Source: Gp1-AA133 sp964641665 | Lineage (GTDB): Bacteria > Acidobacteriota > Terriglobia > Terriglobales > Acidobacteriaceae | Assembly: GCA_964641665.1 (NCBI GenBank) | Contig: CAZXKO010000113.1 | Location: 37,545 to 101,544 of the forward strand | DNA: 64,000 nt | Reading direction: 5' to 3' | Position numbers and translations under genes: made by a program | The notes under the pieces: model-generated | The model's database searches: none | What the model was told of the DNA's origin: nothing | What the model saw: only the letters and a program-made list of their open reading frames with translations | Shown: one piece after another, positions 52,271 to 61,402 of the stretch | Numbering within the stretch: position 1 is the first letter of the stretch | Layout: every line of letters begins with the position of its first letter

Positions 52271-53872
52271 TCACTCCGGCAGCAGCAATCGCAGATGCAT
52301 ATCGGTTTGTGCACGGTGCTCTTCTTCCAGTTTGCGTGACTGTGCGAGTTCCTGGTCAGACTCTGCGGTCTTTCCCAGGCGTCGAAGCAGCAATCCCATT
52401 TGATAGTGCGCCTCGATCGATCCCGGATCGAGAGCCACCGCGCGTTCGAGATCTTGTTTCGCCTCATCATACTGATGCTGTCGCAGCAGAATGCCTCCCA
52501 GCTTCACACGGGAAGGCGCATGCTCGGGATAGCGCCTAATCAGATCACGAAAGACGGCGACCGCCTGATCGTCCTGCCCGTCAGAGCTGTAAGTGAGGCC
52601 TAGGTAGTAGGCCGCCGCCACCTGTTCGGGCTGCAGGCGAAGGCTCTCTTTCAGCGCAGCCTCCGCCTCCGGGTACTTACCCTGTAAGTAATACACCGCT
52701 CCCACTGAATAGTTCAGGACGGCATCTTGCGGATGCTTCCGTAGAAGTTGGCCGAAGATCGACGCTGCCTTAAATAAGTCGTGGCGAGCAACATAGGAGG
52801 AGCCGAGAACATACACATAAGACTCCTGATCGGGTTTCAACGCGACTGCCTTGGTAAGCGCTGGCACGGCATCGTCCAGCAGATTGCGTTGCAGGCACAC
52901 CCGTCCGAACTCGAACAGGACTTCAGGATTCTCCGGATCCTTCTGTTTGGCGGCGATCAGTTGGGCCAGCGCCTTCTCAGTATTTCCTTGCCGCTGGGCA
53001 ACCTCAGCAAGACCCTGCAGACAGACAACGCATTGGGGGTCTTCGTTGAGAGCAAGCTGTAAGTTGGTCTCCGCCCGATCGAGCGCGCCCAGAGCTAAGA
53101 AACTTCTCCCGAGCCTGTAAGCAAGAGTCGAAGACTGCTGTGTGGCGATCTTGGTTTCCTGGCTCTCGTAAATCTCCTTCGCCTCGACCGTCATTCCAGA
53201 CGTCGCCAACAAATCGCCAAAGTCCAACGACGCTTCAGGGGACGCGGTGGGCATCCGCTTCCAATCCTCCACCAGGCCCTTCAACTTTTCCTTTTTACCG
53301 AGCGCCCCGTAGTCGGTTGCGAGCAGCAGCAGACCGTCCTCCGTCCCCTTCAACTGCGGCACGATCGGCCCGGCTGCGTCCAAAGATTGCTGAAAGTTAT
53401 GGAGGGACGCCTCCACTTTGGCCAGACTCAGCCGTGCATTGACGTTCGCCGGATCAATCCGCAAGACCTCCCGGAAACTCTTCCTCGCCAAGTCGAGCTT
53501 GCCCTGCAGGAGGTAGGCGCTTCCCAAACTCGTCCGAGCGCCGGGCAGACGAGGATTCAGTGTCAACGCCTGGGTTAGGAAGCCGACGCTCTCATCGTAC
53601 TTGCTTTCCTGCAACCGGATCGTTCCCAGCATCGCGAGCGCCAACGGCCGGGAGTCGGGATTTCCCAAAGCCTTGCGTGCTTCCGTCTCCGCTTGGTCCA
53701 ATTGCCCCTGGCTGAGCAATCGGGCCGCCACCTCGACGTGAGTGATTTGCGCAAAAGTGACGCTCGATAGGATTATTATGGTGAAGAGTCGTGCCGGGCG
53801 CAGAGCGCGTTGGAAGAGTGCCGACTGAGCCCCATATCGGCCAAGAGTGATGCGCTCGCCAAAGCAACCCAT
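52271..53872 (-). CDS. TPR protein paired with a CRTAC1 gene
   Basis: A 533-residue protein with a hydrophobic export segment (LFTIIILSSVTFAQ, about 29-42) followed by about twelve to thirteen tetratricopeptide repeats to the end. The C-terminus is charged (EEEHRAQTDMHLRLLLPE). The ATG at 53872 has no ribosome site; a TATAAA box ends eight bases before it, so the message may be leaderless. It is the first gene of a TPR-CRTAC1 pair and is divergent from a second CRTAC1 gene. TPR scaffolds bind other proteins; the CRTAC1 proteins are obvious candidates. Confidence 0.87.
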   Translation of the reverse strand: MGCFGERITLGRYGAQSALFQRALRPARLFTIIILSSVTFAQITHVEVAARLLSQGQLDQAETEARKALGNPDSRPLALAMLGTIRLQESKYDESVGFLTQALTLNPRLPGARTSLGSAYLLQGKLDLARKSFREVLRIDPANVNARLSLAKVEASLHNFQQSLDAAGPIVPQLKGTEDGLLLLATDYGALGKKEKLKGLVEDWKRMPTASPEASLDFGDLLATSGMTVEAKEIYESQETKIATQQSSTLAYRLGRSFLALGALDRAETNLQLALNEDPQCVVCLQGLAEVAQRQGNTEKALAQLIAAKQKDPENPEVLFEFGRVCLQRNLLDDAVPALTKAVALKPDQESYVYVLGSSYVARHDLFKAASIFGQLLRKHPQDAVLNYSVGAVYYLQGKYPEAEAALKESLRLQPEQVAAAYYLGLTYSSDGQDDQAVAVFRDLIRRYPEHAPSRVKLGGILLRQHQYDEAKQDLERAVALDPGSIEAHYQMGLLLRRLGKTAESDQELAQSRKLEEEHRAQTDMHLRLLLPE

Positions 53873-53880
53873 GTGTGCTT

Positions 53881-53886
53881 TTTATA
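53881..53886 (-). promoter_or_regulatory. TATAAA -10 box immediately before the TPR start codon
   Basis: TATAAA ends eight bases before the ATG, so transcription would start at or within a base or two of the A of the ATG. The box lies in a small inverted repeat (GTGCT with AGCAC). The possible -35 (TTGTGC, 19 bases upstream) is weak. Confidence 0.4.
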
Positions 53887-54025
53887 GCACGCCACCGGCC
53901 TGCCGGCACAACTTCCGGTAGCACTGAAGCGGTTGTGAGCGCATCGGTGCGAGGGCTTGTTCTTGGCCAACTGCGCTCGCCGCATCACGTTGAACTTGCG
54001 CAGCTCTAACCGAGGGCTATACAGC

Positions 54026-55768
54026 TTGAGGGTCACGAAAACAGGGGCGGACATCAGTTCGCGCCGCACCTTCCTGAAGGGCCTGGTCGGTGGAATCCTC
54101 GCCGGCCCGTGGTTAGCCTCCCCTTTATCTTCTGGCCTCGTTCTTCCGCAAGCTCCAACCCAGTTTCCCTTTGAACTAGTCCCCCCAGAGGTCAGCGGTA
54201 TTTCGTGGATACACAGCAACGGGCGCTCACCCGAGATGTATCTGCCCGAAACCGTGGGCGCCGGTTGCGCGTTCATCGACTACGACAACGATGGCTGGAT
54301 GGACCTCTACTTCGTCAACAGCGGCAAGTGCGATTTCTTCGACCCGCACCCGCCACTCCGCAACGCGCTCTACAGGAACAATCGCGACGGCACATTCACG
54401 GATGTGACCGGGAAGGCCGGGGTCGCAGGCGGCGGATATGGGATGGGCGTAGCGGCGGGCGATTACGACGGCGACGGCCTTCCGGACCTGCTCGTCACCC
54501 AATACAACGGCATGATCCTCTACCACAACAATGGCAACGGCACGTTCACCGATGTGACGAAAAAAGCTGGACTGCCCACGGAAGGTTGGGCATCGAGCGC
54601 GGTTTGGTTTGACTACGACAACGACGGGAAACTCGACCTCTTCATCTGCCGCTTCGTGGACTTCGACAAGTCAAAGAACAAGTTCTGCGGCAATCGTCAA
54701 ACCGGTGCTCGCTACTATTGCATTCCGCGTGTGTACGAGCCGATGCCAAGCTGGCTATTCCACAACAATGGCGACGGTACCTTCACTGACGCTAGCCGCG
54801 AATCTGGAATCGCGAAGTCCCTCGGTAAAGCGTGGGGTGTCGTCGCTTGCGATATCAACAACGACGGTCGCATGGATCTGTTCGTGGCGAACGACACGGT
54901 GGAAAATTTCTTGTTCGTCAATCGCGGCAACGGGAAATTTGAGGAGGTGGGTCTGCAGGCCAACGTGGGCTTCAGCACCGAGGGACGGGCGCGCTCGGGG
55001 ATGGGAGTCGACGCCGCCGACTACGATCAGGACGGCTGGACGGACCTGTTCGTCACCAACGTCGACCAGGAGATGTATTCTCTCTACCACAACAACCACG
55101 ACGAGACCTTCGACGATATGGCCGTCCCCTTCGGCATCGGCAAGGTCACACGACTGATGAGCGGTTGGGGTGTGAAATTTTTCGACTACGACAACGACGG
55201 CAATCTCGATCTCTTCCTCGCGGATGGCCACCCGGACGAAAAAATTGAGGAGCACGCCAGCGAGGTCAAATATCGCGAGCCGATGTTGCTGTTTCATGGA
55301 ACGGGTAAAGGATTCGAAGACGTGACTGCCTCCAGCGGTCCTGTTTTTGCAACCCCATATGCCGCGCGCGGCATGGCCATTGGCGATTTCAACAATGACG
55401 GGGGACTCGACGTCCTCGTGGCGGTCAACAACGCCTCGCCCCTGCTGCTCAAGAACCAGGTGGGGCGGCTCAACCACTGGTTGGGCGTGAAACTCGTGGC
55501 GAAGAAGGCCAATCCCGACGCCGTGGGAGCTGTGGTCACATGGCAGGCGGGAGACCTCAAGCGTTCCCGCTGCAAAACCGGGGCGGGAAGCTATCTGGCC
55601 TCGCACGATCCGCGCCTGGTCCTGGGCATTGGCAAGCGCACCCAAATCGACTGGGTCGAAGTGAAGTGGCCGCTGCCGAGCGGGCGAGTGGAACGCTTCA
55701 GCAATCTCCCTATCGATCAGTACATCACTCTCGTCGAAGGGCAGGGAAGCGCTGTGTCGCAACCATGA
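54026..55768 (+). CDS. CRTAC1-family protein, second copy, Tat-exported
   Basis: About 580 residues. SSRRTFLKGLVGGILAG near the start is a twin-arginine signal. Seven repeats of the DYDNDGWMD type build the propeller, and the C-terminal part (NHWLGVKLVAKKANPDAVGA to TQIDWVEVKWPLPSG) is an ASPIC/UnbV domain, the most diverged of the three. The start is uncertain: I prefer the TTG at 54026, which gives a normal-length n-region and has GAGG upstream; an in-frame TTG at 53957 gives a longer leader. It is followed by the third copy, so 54026-57641 is probably one transcript. Confidence 0.88.
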   Translation: MRVTKTGADISSRRTFLKGLVGGILAGPWLASPLSSGLVLPQAPTQFPFELVPPEVSGISWIHSNGRSPEMYLPETVGAGCAFIDYDNDGWMDLYFVNSGKCDFFDPHPPLRNALYRNNRDGTFTDVTGKAGVAGGGYGMGVAAGDYDGDGLPDLLVTQYNGMILYHNNGNGTFTDVTKKAGLPTEGWASSAVWFDYDNDGKLDLFICRFVDFDKSKNKFCGNRQTGARYYCIPRVYEPMPSWLFHNNGDGTFTDASRESGIAKSLGKAWGVVACDINNDGRMDLFVANDTVENFLFVNRGNGKFEEVGLQANVGFSTEGRARSGMGVDAADYDQDGWTDLFVTNVDQEMYSLYHNNHDETFDDMAVPFGIGKVTRLMSGWGVKFFDYDNDGNLDLFLADGHPDEKIEEHASEVKYREPMLLFHGTGKGFEDVTASSGPVFATPYAARGMAIGDFNNDGGLDVLVAVNNASPLLLKNQVGRLNHWLGVKLVAKKANPDAVGAVVTWQAGDLKRSRCKTGAGSYLASHDPRLVLGIGKRTQIDWVEVKWPLPSGRVERFSNLPIDQYITLVEGQGSAVSQP

Positions 55769-55877
55769 ACATTCTTTCACGCGCCGAATGCAAGCTGAAC
55801 GTCAAACCACCGATCAACTGGTTGGAATCCGAAGAAGGCCGGACATCAAAGTGGCTGAAAGCGACCGAGCCAACTCA

Positions 55878-57641
55878 ATGATCACACGCCGCCAACTGAT
55901 CGCAGGCGTGGCCGCAACCGCCGGCACTGCCCTGACGGGCGCGACTGCTGCTTTCGGCCAGGGCATCTCCTCGCGGGGCGTCAAGCCGCAGCCGCGCAGC
56001 AAGCCTTCCGGCCGTCCGTTCTTTTCGCATCTCACAGACGTCGCCCACCAGGCCGGCCTCACCCAGCCCGTGATCTACGGCGGCATCAACACCAAGAACT
56101 ACATCATCGAGGTCGTTGGCTGTGGCGTAGCATTCATCGACTACGACAACGACGGCTGGATGGACCTGTTCATTCTCAGCGGCACGCGACTCGACGGCGC
56201 GCCGCCCGGCACCACCAATCGCCTCTACAAGAACAATCGTGATGGCACCTTTACCGACGTTACTGCCAAAGCCGGGCTGCAACGGACCGGGTGGGCGTCG
56301 GCGGTAACGGTGGGCGACTGCGACAACGACGGCTTCGACGACCTCTTCATCACCTACTACGGCCAGAACGTGCTCTATCACAACAACGGAGACGGCACGT
56401 TCTCTGACGTAACCGATAAAGCCGGACTCCACCAGGCCGCGGTTCGGTACGGCTCTGGCTGCACCTGGGTGGACTACGATCGCGATGGGCACCTGGATCT
56501 GTTTGTCGCCAACTACCTCAACACAACGCTCGAGAAGCTGCCTAAGCCGGGCTCGAACGCCGACTGCAACTGGAAAGGGGTTCCAGTAAACTGCGGCCCC
56601 CGCGGTCTGCCTCCTGGCTACGTGCAGCTGTTCCACAACAATGGTGACGGAACTTTTTCCGATGTCAGCAAAGTGTCGGGCGTCGCTGCGGCCTCGGGAG
56701 CATATCCCATGAGCGTTGTTGCCGCTGATTTCGACAACGACGGCTGGCCCGACATCTACGTCGCCTGCGACTCCACCCCCAGCTGGATGTTTCGCAACCA
56801 GCACGACGGCACATTTCGTGAGGAGGGTCTGGAGCGTGGCGTCGCCCTCAGCGAGGACGGAATGGAGCAAGCCGGCATGGGAGTCGGGGTGGGCGACTAC
56901 GATTGCGACGGCAGCCTCGACATTTTCAAAACCCACTTTGCCGACGACACCAACGTCCTCTACCACAACGATGGCAAAGGGAATTTCGACGACGTCACCA
57001 TCCACGCCGGCGTGGCCGTCGAGACCCGCTACGTGGCTTGGGGCACCGGCGTCGTCGATCTGGACAACGATGGCTTCCCCGATCTCTTCGTCGCCACCGG
57101 CAGCGTTTATCCCGAGGTGGAACGAAAATTGCCCGCCTATCCGTTCCGCACTCCACGTCTTGTCTTCCGCAACCTCGGCGACGGAAGGTTCGAAGAGTTG
57201 ATCGAAGAGGCCGGAAGCGGCGTCACCGATCCGCACGCCAGTCGCGGCTGCGCCTTTGGCGATTTCGACAACGACGGCGACCTCGATGTTCTCATCATGA
57301 ACATGAACGAGCCGCCGTCCCTGTTGCGCAACGACGTCATCGGCGGCCACCACTGGCTCAAAGTGCAGTTGGTCGGGGTGCAAACCAATCGCAGCGCTAT
57401 TGGAGCGCGCGTCACTGCCGAGTACGCCGGCCGGCGCCAGGCGCAGGAGGTCACCGCCCAAGCGAGCTTCTACTCCGCCAACGACCGCCGCCTGCATTTT
57501 GGGCTCGGCACGGATACCTCCGCGAACCTGGTTGTTCGCTGGACGAACGGCGCCATCGAAAAGATTCCCAACGTCGCCGCCGATCAACTGGTTGTCATTC
57601 GAGAGGGCGCCGGAGTCATTCGCAAGCAAAAATTCCGCTGA
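55878..57641 (+). CDS. CRTAC1-family protein, third copy, Tat-exported
   Basis: About 587 residues. The ATG at 55878 opens MITRRQLIAGVAATAGTAL, a clean twin-arginine signal; the longer frame to 55788 would bury it. Seven DYDNDG-type repeats are present (about 85-480), then the ASPIC/UnbV domain with NRSAIGARVTAEYAG. It is closer in sequence to the protein at 50366 than to its neighbour at 54026 (shared GDFDNDGDLDVLIMNMNEPP-type block). It lies 109 bases after the second copy and 262 bases before the second GH51 gene on the same strand. Confidence 0.92.
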   Translation: MITRRQLIAGVAATAGTALTGATAAFGQGISSRGVKPQPRSKPSGRPFFSHLTDVAHQAGLTQPVIYGGINTKNYIIEVVGCGVAFIDYDNDGWMDLFILSGTRLDGAPPGTTNRLYKNNRDGTFTDVTAKAGLQRTGWASAVTVGDCDNDGFDDLFITYYGQNVLYHNNGDGTFSDVTDKAGLHQAAVRYGSGCTWVDYDRDGHLDLFVANYLNTTLEKLPKPGSNADCNWKGVPVNCGPRGLPPGYVQLFHNNGDGTFSDVSKVSGVAAASGAYPMSVVAADFDNDGWPDIYVACDSTPSWMFRNQHDGTFREEGLERGVALSEDGMEQAGMGVGVGDYDCDGSLDIFKTHFADDTNVLYHNDGKGNFDDVTIHAGVAVETRYVAWGTGVVDLDNDGFPDLFVATGSVYPEVERKLPAYPFRTPRLVFRNLGDGRFEELIEEAGSGVTDPHASRGCAFGDFDNDGDLDVLIMNMNEPPSLLRNDVIGGHHWLKVQLVGVQTNRSAIGARVTAEYAGRRQAQEVTAQASFYSANDRRLHFGLGTDTSANLVVRWTNGAIEKIPNVAADQLVVIREGAGVIRKQKFR

Positions 57642-57739
57642 GAAGTCGCCAGAAGATCGCCGTCCAAAGGCAGAAAAACAGCGTCCAGCCCAGTTCGAAA
57701 CCGCCCCGGTTCCTCGATCCGGAAACGCTCGGAAAATCC

Positions 57740-57775
57740 TTGACAGGTGCGAAAGGGCAGGACTATAACCCTTTC
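57740..57775 (+). promoter_or_regulatory. Sigma-70-like promoter with an inverted repeat, before the second GH51 gene
   Basis: TTGACA (57740-57745), 18 bases, TATAAC (57764-57769). A perfect seven-base inverted repeat GAAAGGG (57751-57757) and CCCTTTC (57769-57775) brackets the -10 box, a good site for a repressor. It differs from the LacI-type operator at 41453, so the two GH51 genes may be under different control. Confidence 0.6.
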
Positions 57776-57903
57776 CGGACCAATAGAGAAATCGTTTACT
57801 CGCACCCGCCTTTTGGAGGCTCATTGGGGGTCGCTTTGACCGTTTTCGGCCATCCTCTTTGCTCACCCTGTTTGTCCCTGATCCTTTTCCTGAAAGGGCG
57901 TTT

Positions 57904-59544
57904 ATGACCAAGTTTTCCCCTTCGCGACGCGGTTTCCTTAAGCAGGCTTCCACCGCAGGTATGGCGTGGTCCGCCACCGTAGTGTTCGGCGGTTCCATGG
58001 TGGGCAAGATGTTCGCCCAGACCAAGGCTTCCTCCGACAGCGCCGTCCGTGTCTACGTCGATTCGAGGCGTACGATTTCCCCGATCGACCGTAATCTGTG
58101 GGGCTCTTTCCTCGAGCAACTCGGCCGCGCCATCTACGAAGGCATCTACGATCCCGCCTCGAAGCTCTCCGACTCCAACGGATTCCGCAAAGACGTGCTC
58201 GCCGAAATCAAACAGCTCGGCGTCCCCATCATCCGCTACCCCGGCGGAAACTTCGTCTCCGGCTATAACTGGCTTCACGGTGTTGGCCCCAAGGACAAAC
58301 GTCCCCGCGAACTCGACAAGGCCTGGAATTCCATAAACAGCAATCAATTCGGCATCAATGAATTTATGGCCTGGTGCAAGCTCGCCGGCACCGAGCCCCT
58401 CATGGGACTCAACCTCGGCACCGGCACGGCGGAAGAAGCCGCCGCGCTGGTCGAGTACTGCAACGTTGAAAAGGGGACCAAGTGGAGTGATTTGCGGCGC
58501 GAGCACGGCATCGCCGACCCCTACAAGGTCAAGCGCTGGTGCCTGGGCAACGAGATGGACGGCCCCTGGCAAATCGGCCACATGTCGGCGGTCGAGTACG
58601 GAATGAAGGCCGATGACGCTGCCCGCCAGATGAGCTATGTCGATCCCGACTCCTCCCTGCAGTTCATCGCCTGCGGTTCCAGCGGCCCCTTTATGCCTAC
58701 CTACCTCGAGTGGGACCGCCAGGTGCTCGAACAATGCTACGACCGCGTGAACGGCCTTTCCCTGCATCGTTACTTCGACAATGACGAGTCCACTGGCGGC
58801 AACAGTTCCAAGTACCTCGCTATGAACCTCACCATGGAGCGCCAGATCGCTGAAACCGTCGCGGTCTGCGACTTGGTTCGCGGCCACAAGCGCTCCCCCA
58901 AAAAACTCTGGCTCTCGTTCGACGAATGGAATGTCTGGTACCGCGCCCGCAGCGGCGACGCCGTCGACGGCCACAAGAAAGAGGCGCCGCATCTATTAGA
59001 AGAACCTTACAACCTGGAAGATGCGCTGCTCGTCGGCGGTCTGGTGAACACGCTTTTGCGTAACGCCGACCGCGTCAAGCTGGCGTGCCTGGCGCAGTTG
59101 GTCAACGTGATAGCGCCCATCACCACAAACTCCGACGGCCTCTTCCGCCAGACCATCTACTATCCCTACAGCTGGGCTTTGCAGTACGGTCGCGGCTCCG
59201 TGCTTAGCCTGCTGGTGGAATCTCCCACCTACGACGTGCCCCAACTCGATCAAGTCCCATACCTCGACGTGGCCGGTACGCTGTCGGAAGGGAAGGTGTC
59301 TCTGTTCCTCCTCAACCGCGACCTGGCGAAGGCCCGCGAGATCGAACTTGTATGGGAAGACAAGGCTCCAGCGAACGCGGTGTCGGCCTGGGTGCTCACC
59401 GGCGACGACTTGAAAGCCAACAACACGTTTGCGGCCCCCAAGCGCGTGACGCCGCAATCGTTCGATAAGCCGTCCACCAGCGGCTCGCGCACGAAATTCG
59501 AAGTGCCGGCCCGCTCGTACACCGTGATTCAGTGGGGGTTGTGA
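57904..59544 (+). CDS. GH51 alpha-L-arabinofuranosidase, Tat-exported
   Basis: A 546-residue enzyme of the compact bacterial GH51 form. PSRRGFLKQASTAG near the start is a twin-arginine signal. The barrel carries RYPGGNFVSGYNW (111-123), acid/base E217 in CLGNEMDGPW and nucleophile E341 in FDEWNVWY; the C-terminal beta domain ends SYTVIQWGL. It differs from the 677-residue enzyme at 39381, so the locus has two GH51 subtypes and two export routes. The ATG at 57904 follows AAAGGG. A promoter with an inverted repeat lies 135 bases upstream. Confidence 0.94.
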   Translation: MTKFSPSRRGFLKQASTAGMAWSATVVFGGSMVGKMFAQTKASSDSAVRVYVDSRRTISPIDRNLWGSFLEQLGRAIYEGIYDPASKLSDSNGFRKDVLAEIKQLGVPIIRYPGGNFVSGYNWLHGVGPKDKRPRELDKAWNSINSNQFGINEFMAWCKLAGTEPLMGLNLGTGTAEEAAALVEYCNVEKGTKWSDLRREHGIADPYKVKRWCLGNEMDGPWQIGHMSAVEYGMKADDAARQMSYVDPDSSLQFIACGSSGPFMPTYLEWDRQVLEQCYDRVNGLSLHRYFDNDESTGGNSSKYLAMNLTMERQIAETVAVCDLVRGHKRSPKKLWLSFDEWNVWYRARSGDAVDGHKKEAPHLLEEPYNLEDALLVGGLVNTLLRNADRVKLACLAQLVNVIAPITTNSDGLFRQTIYYPYSWALQYGRGSVLSLLVESPTYDVPQLDQVPYLDVAGTLSEGKVSLFLLNRDLAKAREIELVWEDKAPANAVSAWVLTGDDLKANNTFAAPKRVTPQSFDKPSTSGSRTKFEVPARSYTVIQWGL

Positions 59545-59913
59545 ATTAGGCCTTGCACAACTTCGGGGCTCGCGGAAAGACTTGGGGTGAGCGCCGTTTC
59601 CCTCTCACTGTCATCCCGAGCGGAGTGAGGCGTAGCCGAACGCAGTCGAGGGACCTTGCGTTTTTACATCCGTGTGATGAGCTGAAGGTGGGAACGGCCG
59701 CGGCTTCGGAAACAACGGGAAGCCACACCTGGTTTCAACAGTTGATTTTCAACGGTTGACGTGAAAACGGCTAAAATCGTGCGCGTCCCGCATCTTGGAT
59801 CTTTTCAGGGAAAACGCATCCAATCCAAGCTACGCGTGGCTGAACGGGCCTCCTCCTGAACTCTTGCCGAAATTCCGCTGGATTGGCACGTGGGACGTCA
59901 GAAGGCTATTACT
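59545..59913. other. Gap holding a dispersed repeat and the carbonic anhydrase leader
   Basis: No gene is seen in these 369 bases. They contain repeat copy 5 and, at 59764-59777, the string aaaacggctaaaat that also occurs at 5679. CAACAGTTGA near 59738 recurs in a palindrome at 61357. Confidence 0.5.
59610..59664 (+). repeat. Dispersed intergenic repeat, copy 5
   Basis: gtcatcccgagcggagtgag at the left, cgaacgcagtcgagggacc at the right, then ttgcgttttt. Same orientation as copies 1 to 3. Confidence 0.85.
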
Positions 59914-60522
59914 ATGAATTCTTCACAGATTGATTCAGCAGCTGAGCAAGGACTGCAGAAGCTGATGGAGGGGAATCAGCGATTCATGCGAGGCGAGGCA
60001 CGTTTTCCCACCGTCTGCAAGGAAACACTCGCTGACCTAGCCAAGGGCCAGCAGCCTTTCGCTACGATTTTAGGATGCAGTGACTCTCGGGTTCCACCCG
60101 AACTGATCTTCGACGCTAACTTTGGAGAATTGTTCATCGTGCGTGTCGCCGGAAACGTGATCTCGCCCGAGGTGATGGGCAGTCTTCAGTACGCAGGAAC
60201 GCATCTCCGCACTCCTCTCTTTGTTGTACTCGGTCATGAGGGCTGCGGGGCCGTAAAAGCTGCCCTGCAAACGAAGCGGGATGGCCACGAGCATCGCTCT
60301 CGTATCCAAGCTCTGGTCAACAATATTCTGCCTGGACTCCCAGAGGTAAGCTTGCGGGTTTCGCTGGAGGAGCACTTGACCGCGGCCGTCGAAGCCAATG
60401 TTCGCTGGTCGATACATCAGATTTTGGAGACTGAAGAGGGCCAGAGTGCGGCGAAGGCTGGCGCCAAATTGGTGGGAGCCGTTTACGAAATCGCGTCGGG
60501 GTACGTGCGCCTGCTCTCTTAA
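59914..60522 (+). CDS. Beta-class carbonic anhydrase
   Basis: A 202-residue zinc enzyme that interconverts CO2 and bicarbonate in the cytoplasm. Zinc ligands C55, H108 and C111 are in GCSDSRVPPE and GHEGCGAV; the D57-R59 dyad is intact. IVRVAGN and SLQYAG are further family blocks. The ATG at 59914 follows AAGG; a GTG at 59890 is in frame but has no ribosome site. The length agrees with plant-like beta enzymes. It supplies bicarbonate for carboxylations; no regulation is evident. Confidence 0.95.
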   Translation: MNSSQIDSAAEQGLQKLMEGNQRFMRGEARFPTVCKETLADLAKGQQPFATILGCSDSRVPPELIFDANFGELFIVRVAGNVISPEVMGSLQYAGTHLRTPLFVVLGHEGCGAVKAALQTKRDGHEHRSRIQALVNNILPGLPEVSLRVSLEEHLTAAVEANVRWSIHQILETEEGQSAAKAGAKLVGAVYEIASGYVRLLS

Positions 60523-60670
60523 CTCTCCCGCGCTCGGCATGGCGACGCCACGCATAGTTGGCACTCACTGACCCGAATCGGCCAATTTCTCAATTAGCAC
60601 GTGGAGTTTCTCAACGAGGGCAGGGCCAAAGCAGAGCAGCGTCACCCAAGGCGGAGTATGATCGGGGACT

Positions 60671-60931
60671 ATGGCGATACCGGTCGCTCGCCCTGTTCTG
60701 GCTCGCAAACGCGGCAACCCCAATTGGGGGCGTCCCATTCCGCCCTCTCCCGCGCTCGCCACTGAATTCGAACTGCGGGTCAGGCAATTGCAACTCACAC
60801 CGGAGATGTATACCTCGTCGGCGGAACTGCGAACCTGGTGCAAGCAAAACAGGAATCGTGTCTACATCCCAGAATGGCTACTTGCGGAGTGGTGCATCAC
60901 TGTAGATCCAACCTTCAGCGACGCCGCGTGA
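60671..60931 (+). CDS. Small conserved-looking hypothetical protein
   Basis: An 86-residue soluble protein. The N-terminus is basic (ARKRGNPNWGRP), and the rest (EFELRVRQLQLTPEMYTSSA, then RVYIPEWLLAEWCITVD) looks like a small helical fold. I recall similar small proteins in Acidobacteriota genomes but cannot name the family. GGGGAC lies just before the ATG. It might bind nucleic acid given the basic start; that is a guess. Confidence 0.65.
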   Translation: MAIPVARPVLARKRGNPNWGRPIPPSPALATEFELRVRQLQLTPEMYTSSAELRTWCKQNRNRVYIPEWLLAEWCITVDPTFSDAA

Positions 60932-61402
60932 CCACTTCGGCGATAGACGGTTGGGAGCAGGACGTCCCGGTTTCTGTTTGCAAAATCTCTCTCTCCAGGA
61001 ACTTAGTCCTCTATCGACAAGTGCGCCGGCGCCGAGCGTTGGAGTGGAGCGGAGAGTTTCCCGCCGGGGCACTTGCGATAGGGGGATTTGGACGAAGTCG
61101 CTGGCGTTTGCGGCGGACGCGGAGGAGCTTATCTTTCTCTATGGGTTTTCAATGGCCGTTTCGCCAAACCGCAAGTCTTGTAGCGGATAAAAAAATAGTC
61201 GCCCCACGAGCACGCGATAGCGTCCGTCGCGCCAGCGACTTCCTCCAAATCGCCTTATCACTCGCTGACCAGCGGTCAAAACGTGTAATCTGATTGCACA
61301 AGTGTGCGCTTTTTCTTCGCCTTTTTGCGTGCCAACGAGTGAAATGGCGATATTTCAACAGTTGACTGTTTTGCGCAGGGCACGCTTGGCAGAAAGCTCA
61401 AA
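60932..61402. other. Gap with no recognisable gene
   Basis: About 470 bases with several short frames of unnatural composition. It contains a palindrome AACAGT-TG-ACTGTT at 61357-61370, close to the end of the leftward gene. The region could be degraded foreign DNA, but no family is recognisable. Confidence 0.45.

Noticed and set aside
55875..58025. Long minus-strand frame of 716 codons opposite the third CRTAC1 gene
   Set aside because: It mirrors the DYDNDG-coding repeats on the plus strand, has Val/Glu/Ala-rich shadow composition, and the plus-strand gene has a Tat signal and full domains.
57796..58992. Minus-strand frame of 398 codons opposite the second GH51 gene
   Set aside because: No recognisable domain or ribosome site; the GH51 enzyme is certain on the plus strand.
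61357..61370. Palindrome AACAGT-TG-ACTGTT as an operator
   Set aside because: It is downstream of the only neighbouring gene, and similar CAACAGTTGA strings in other gaps suggest a background repeat rather than a regulator site.
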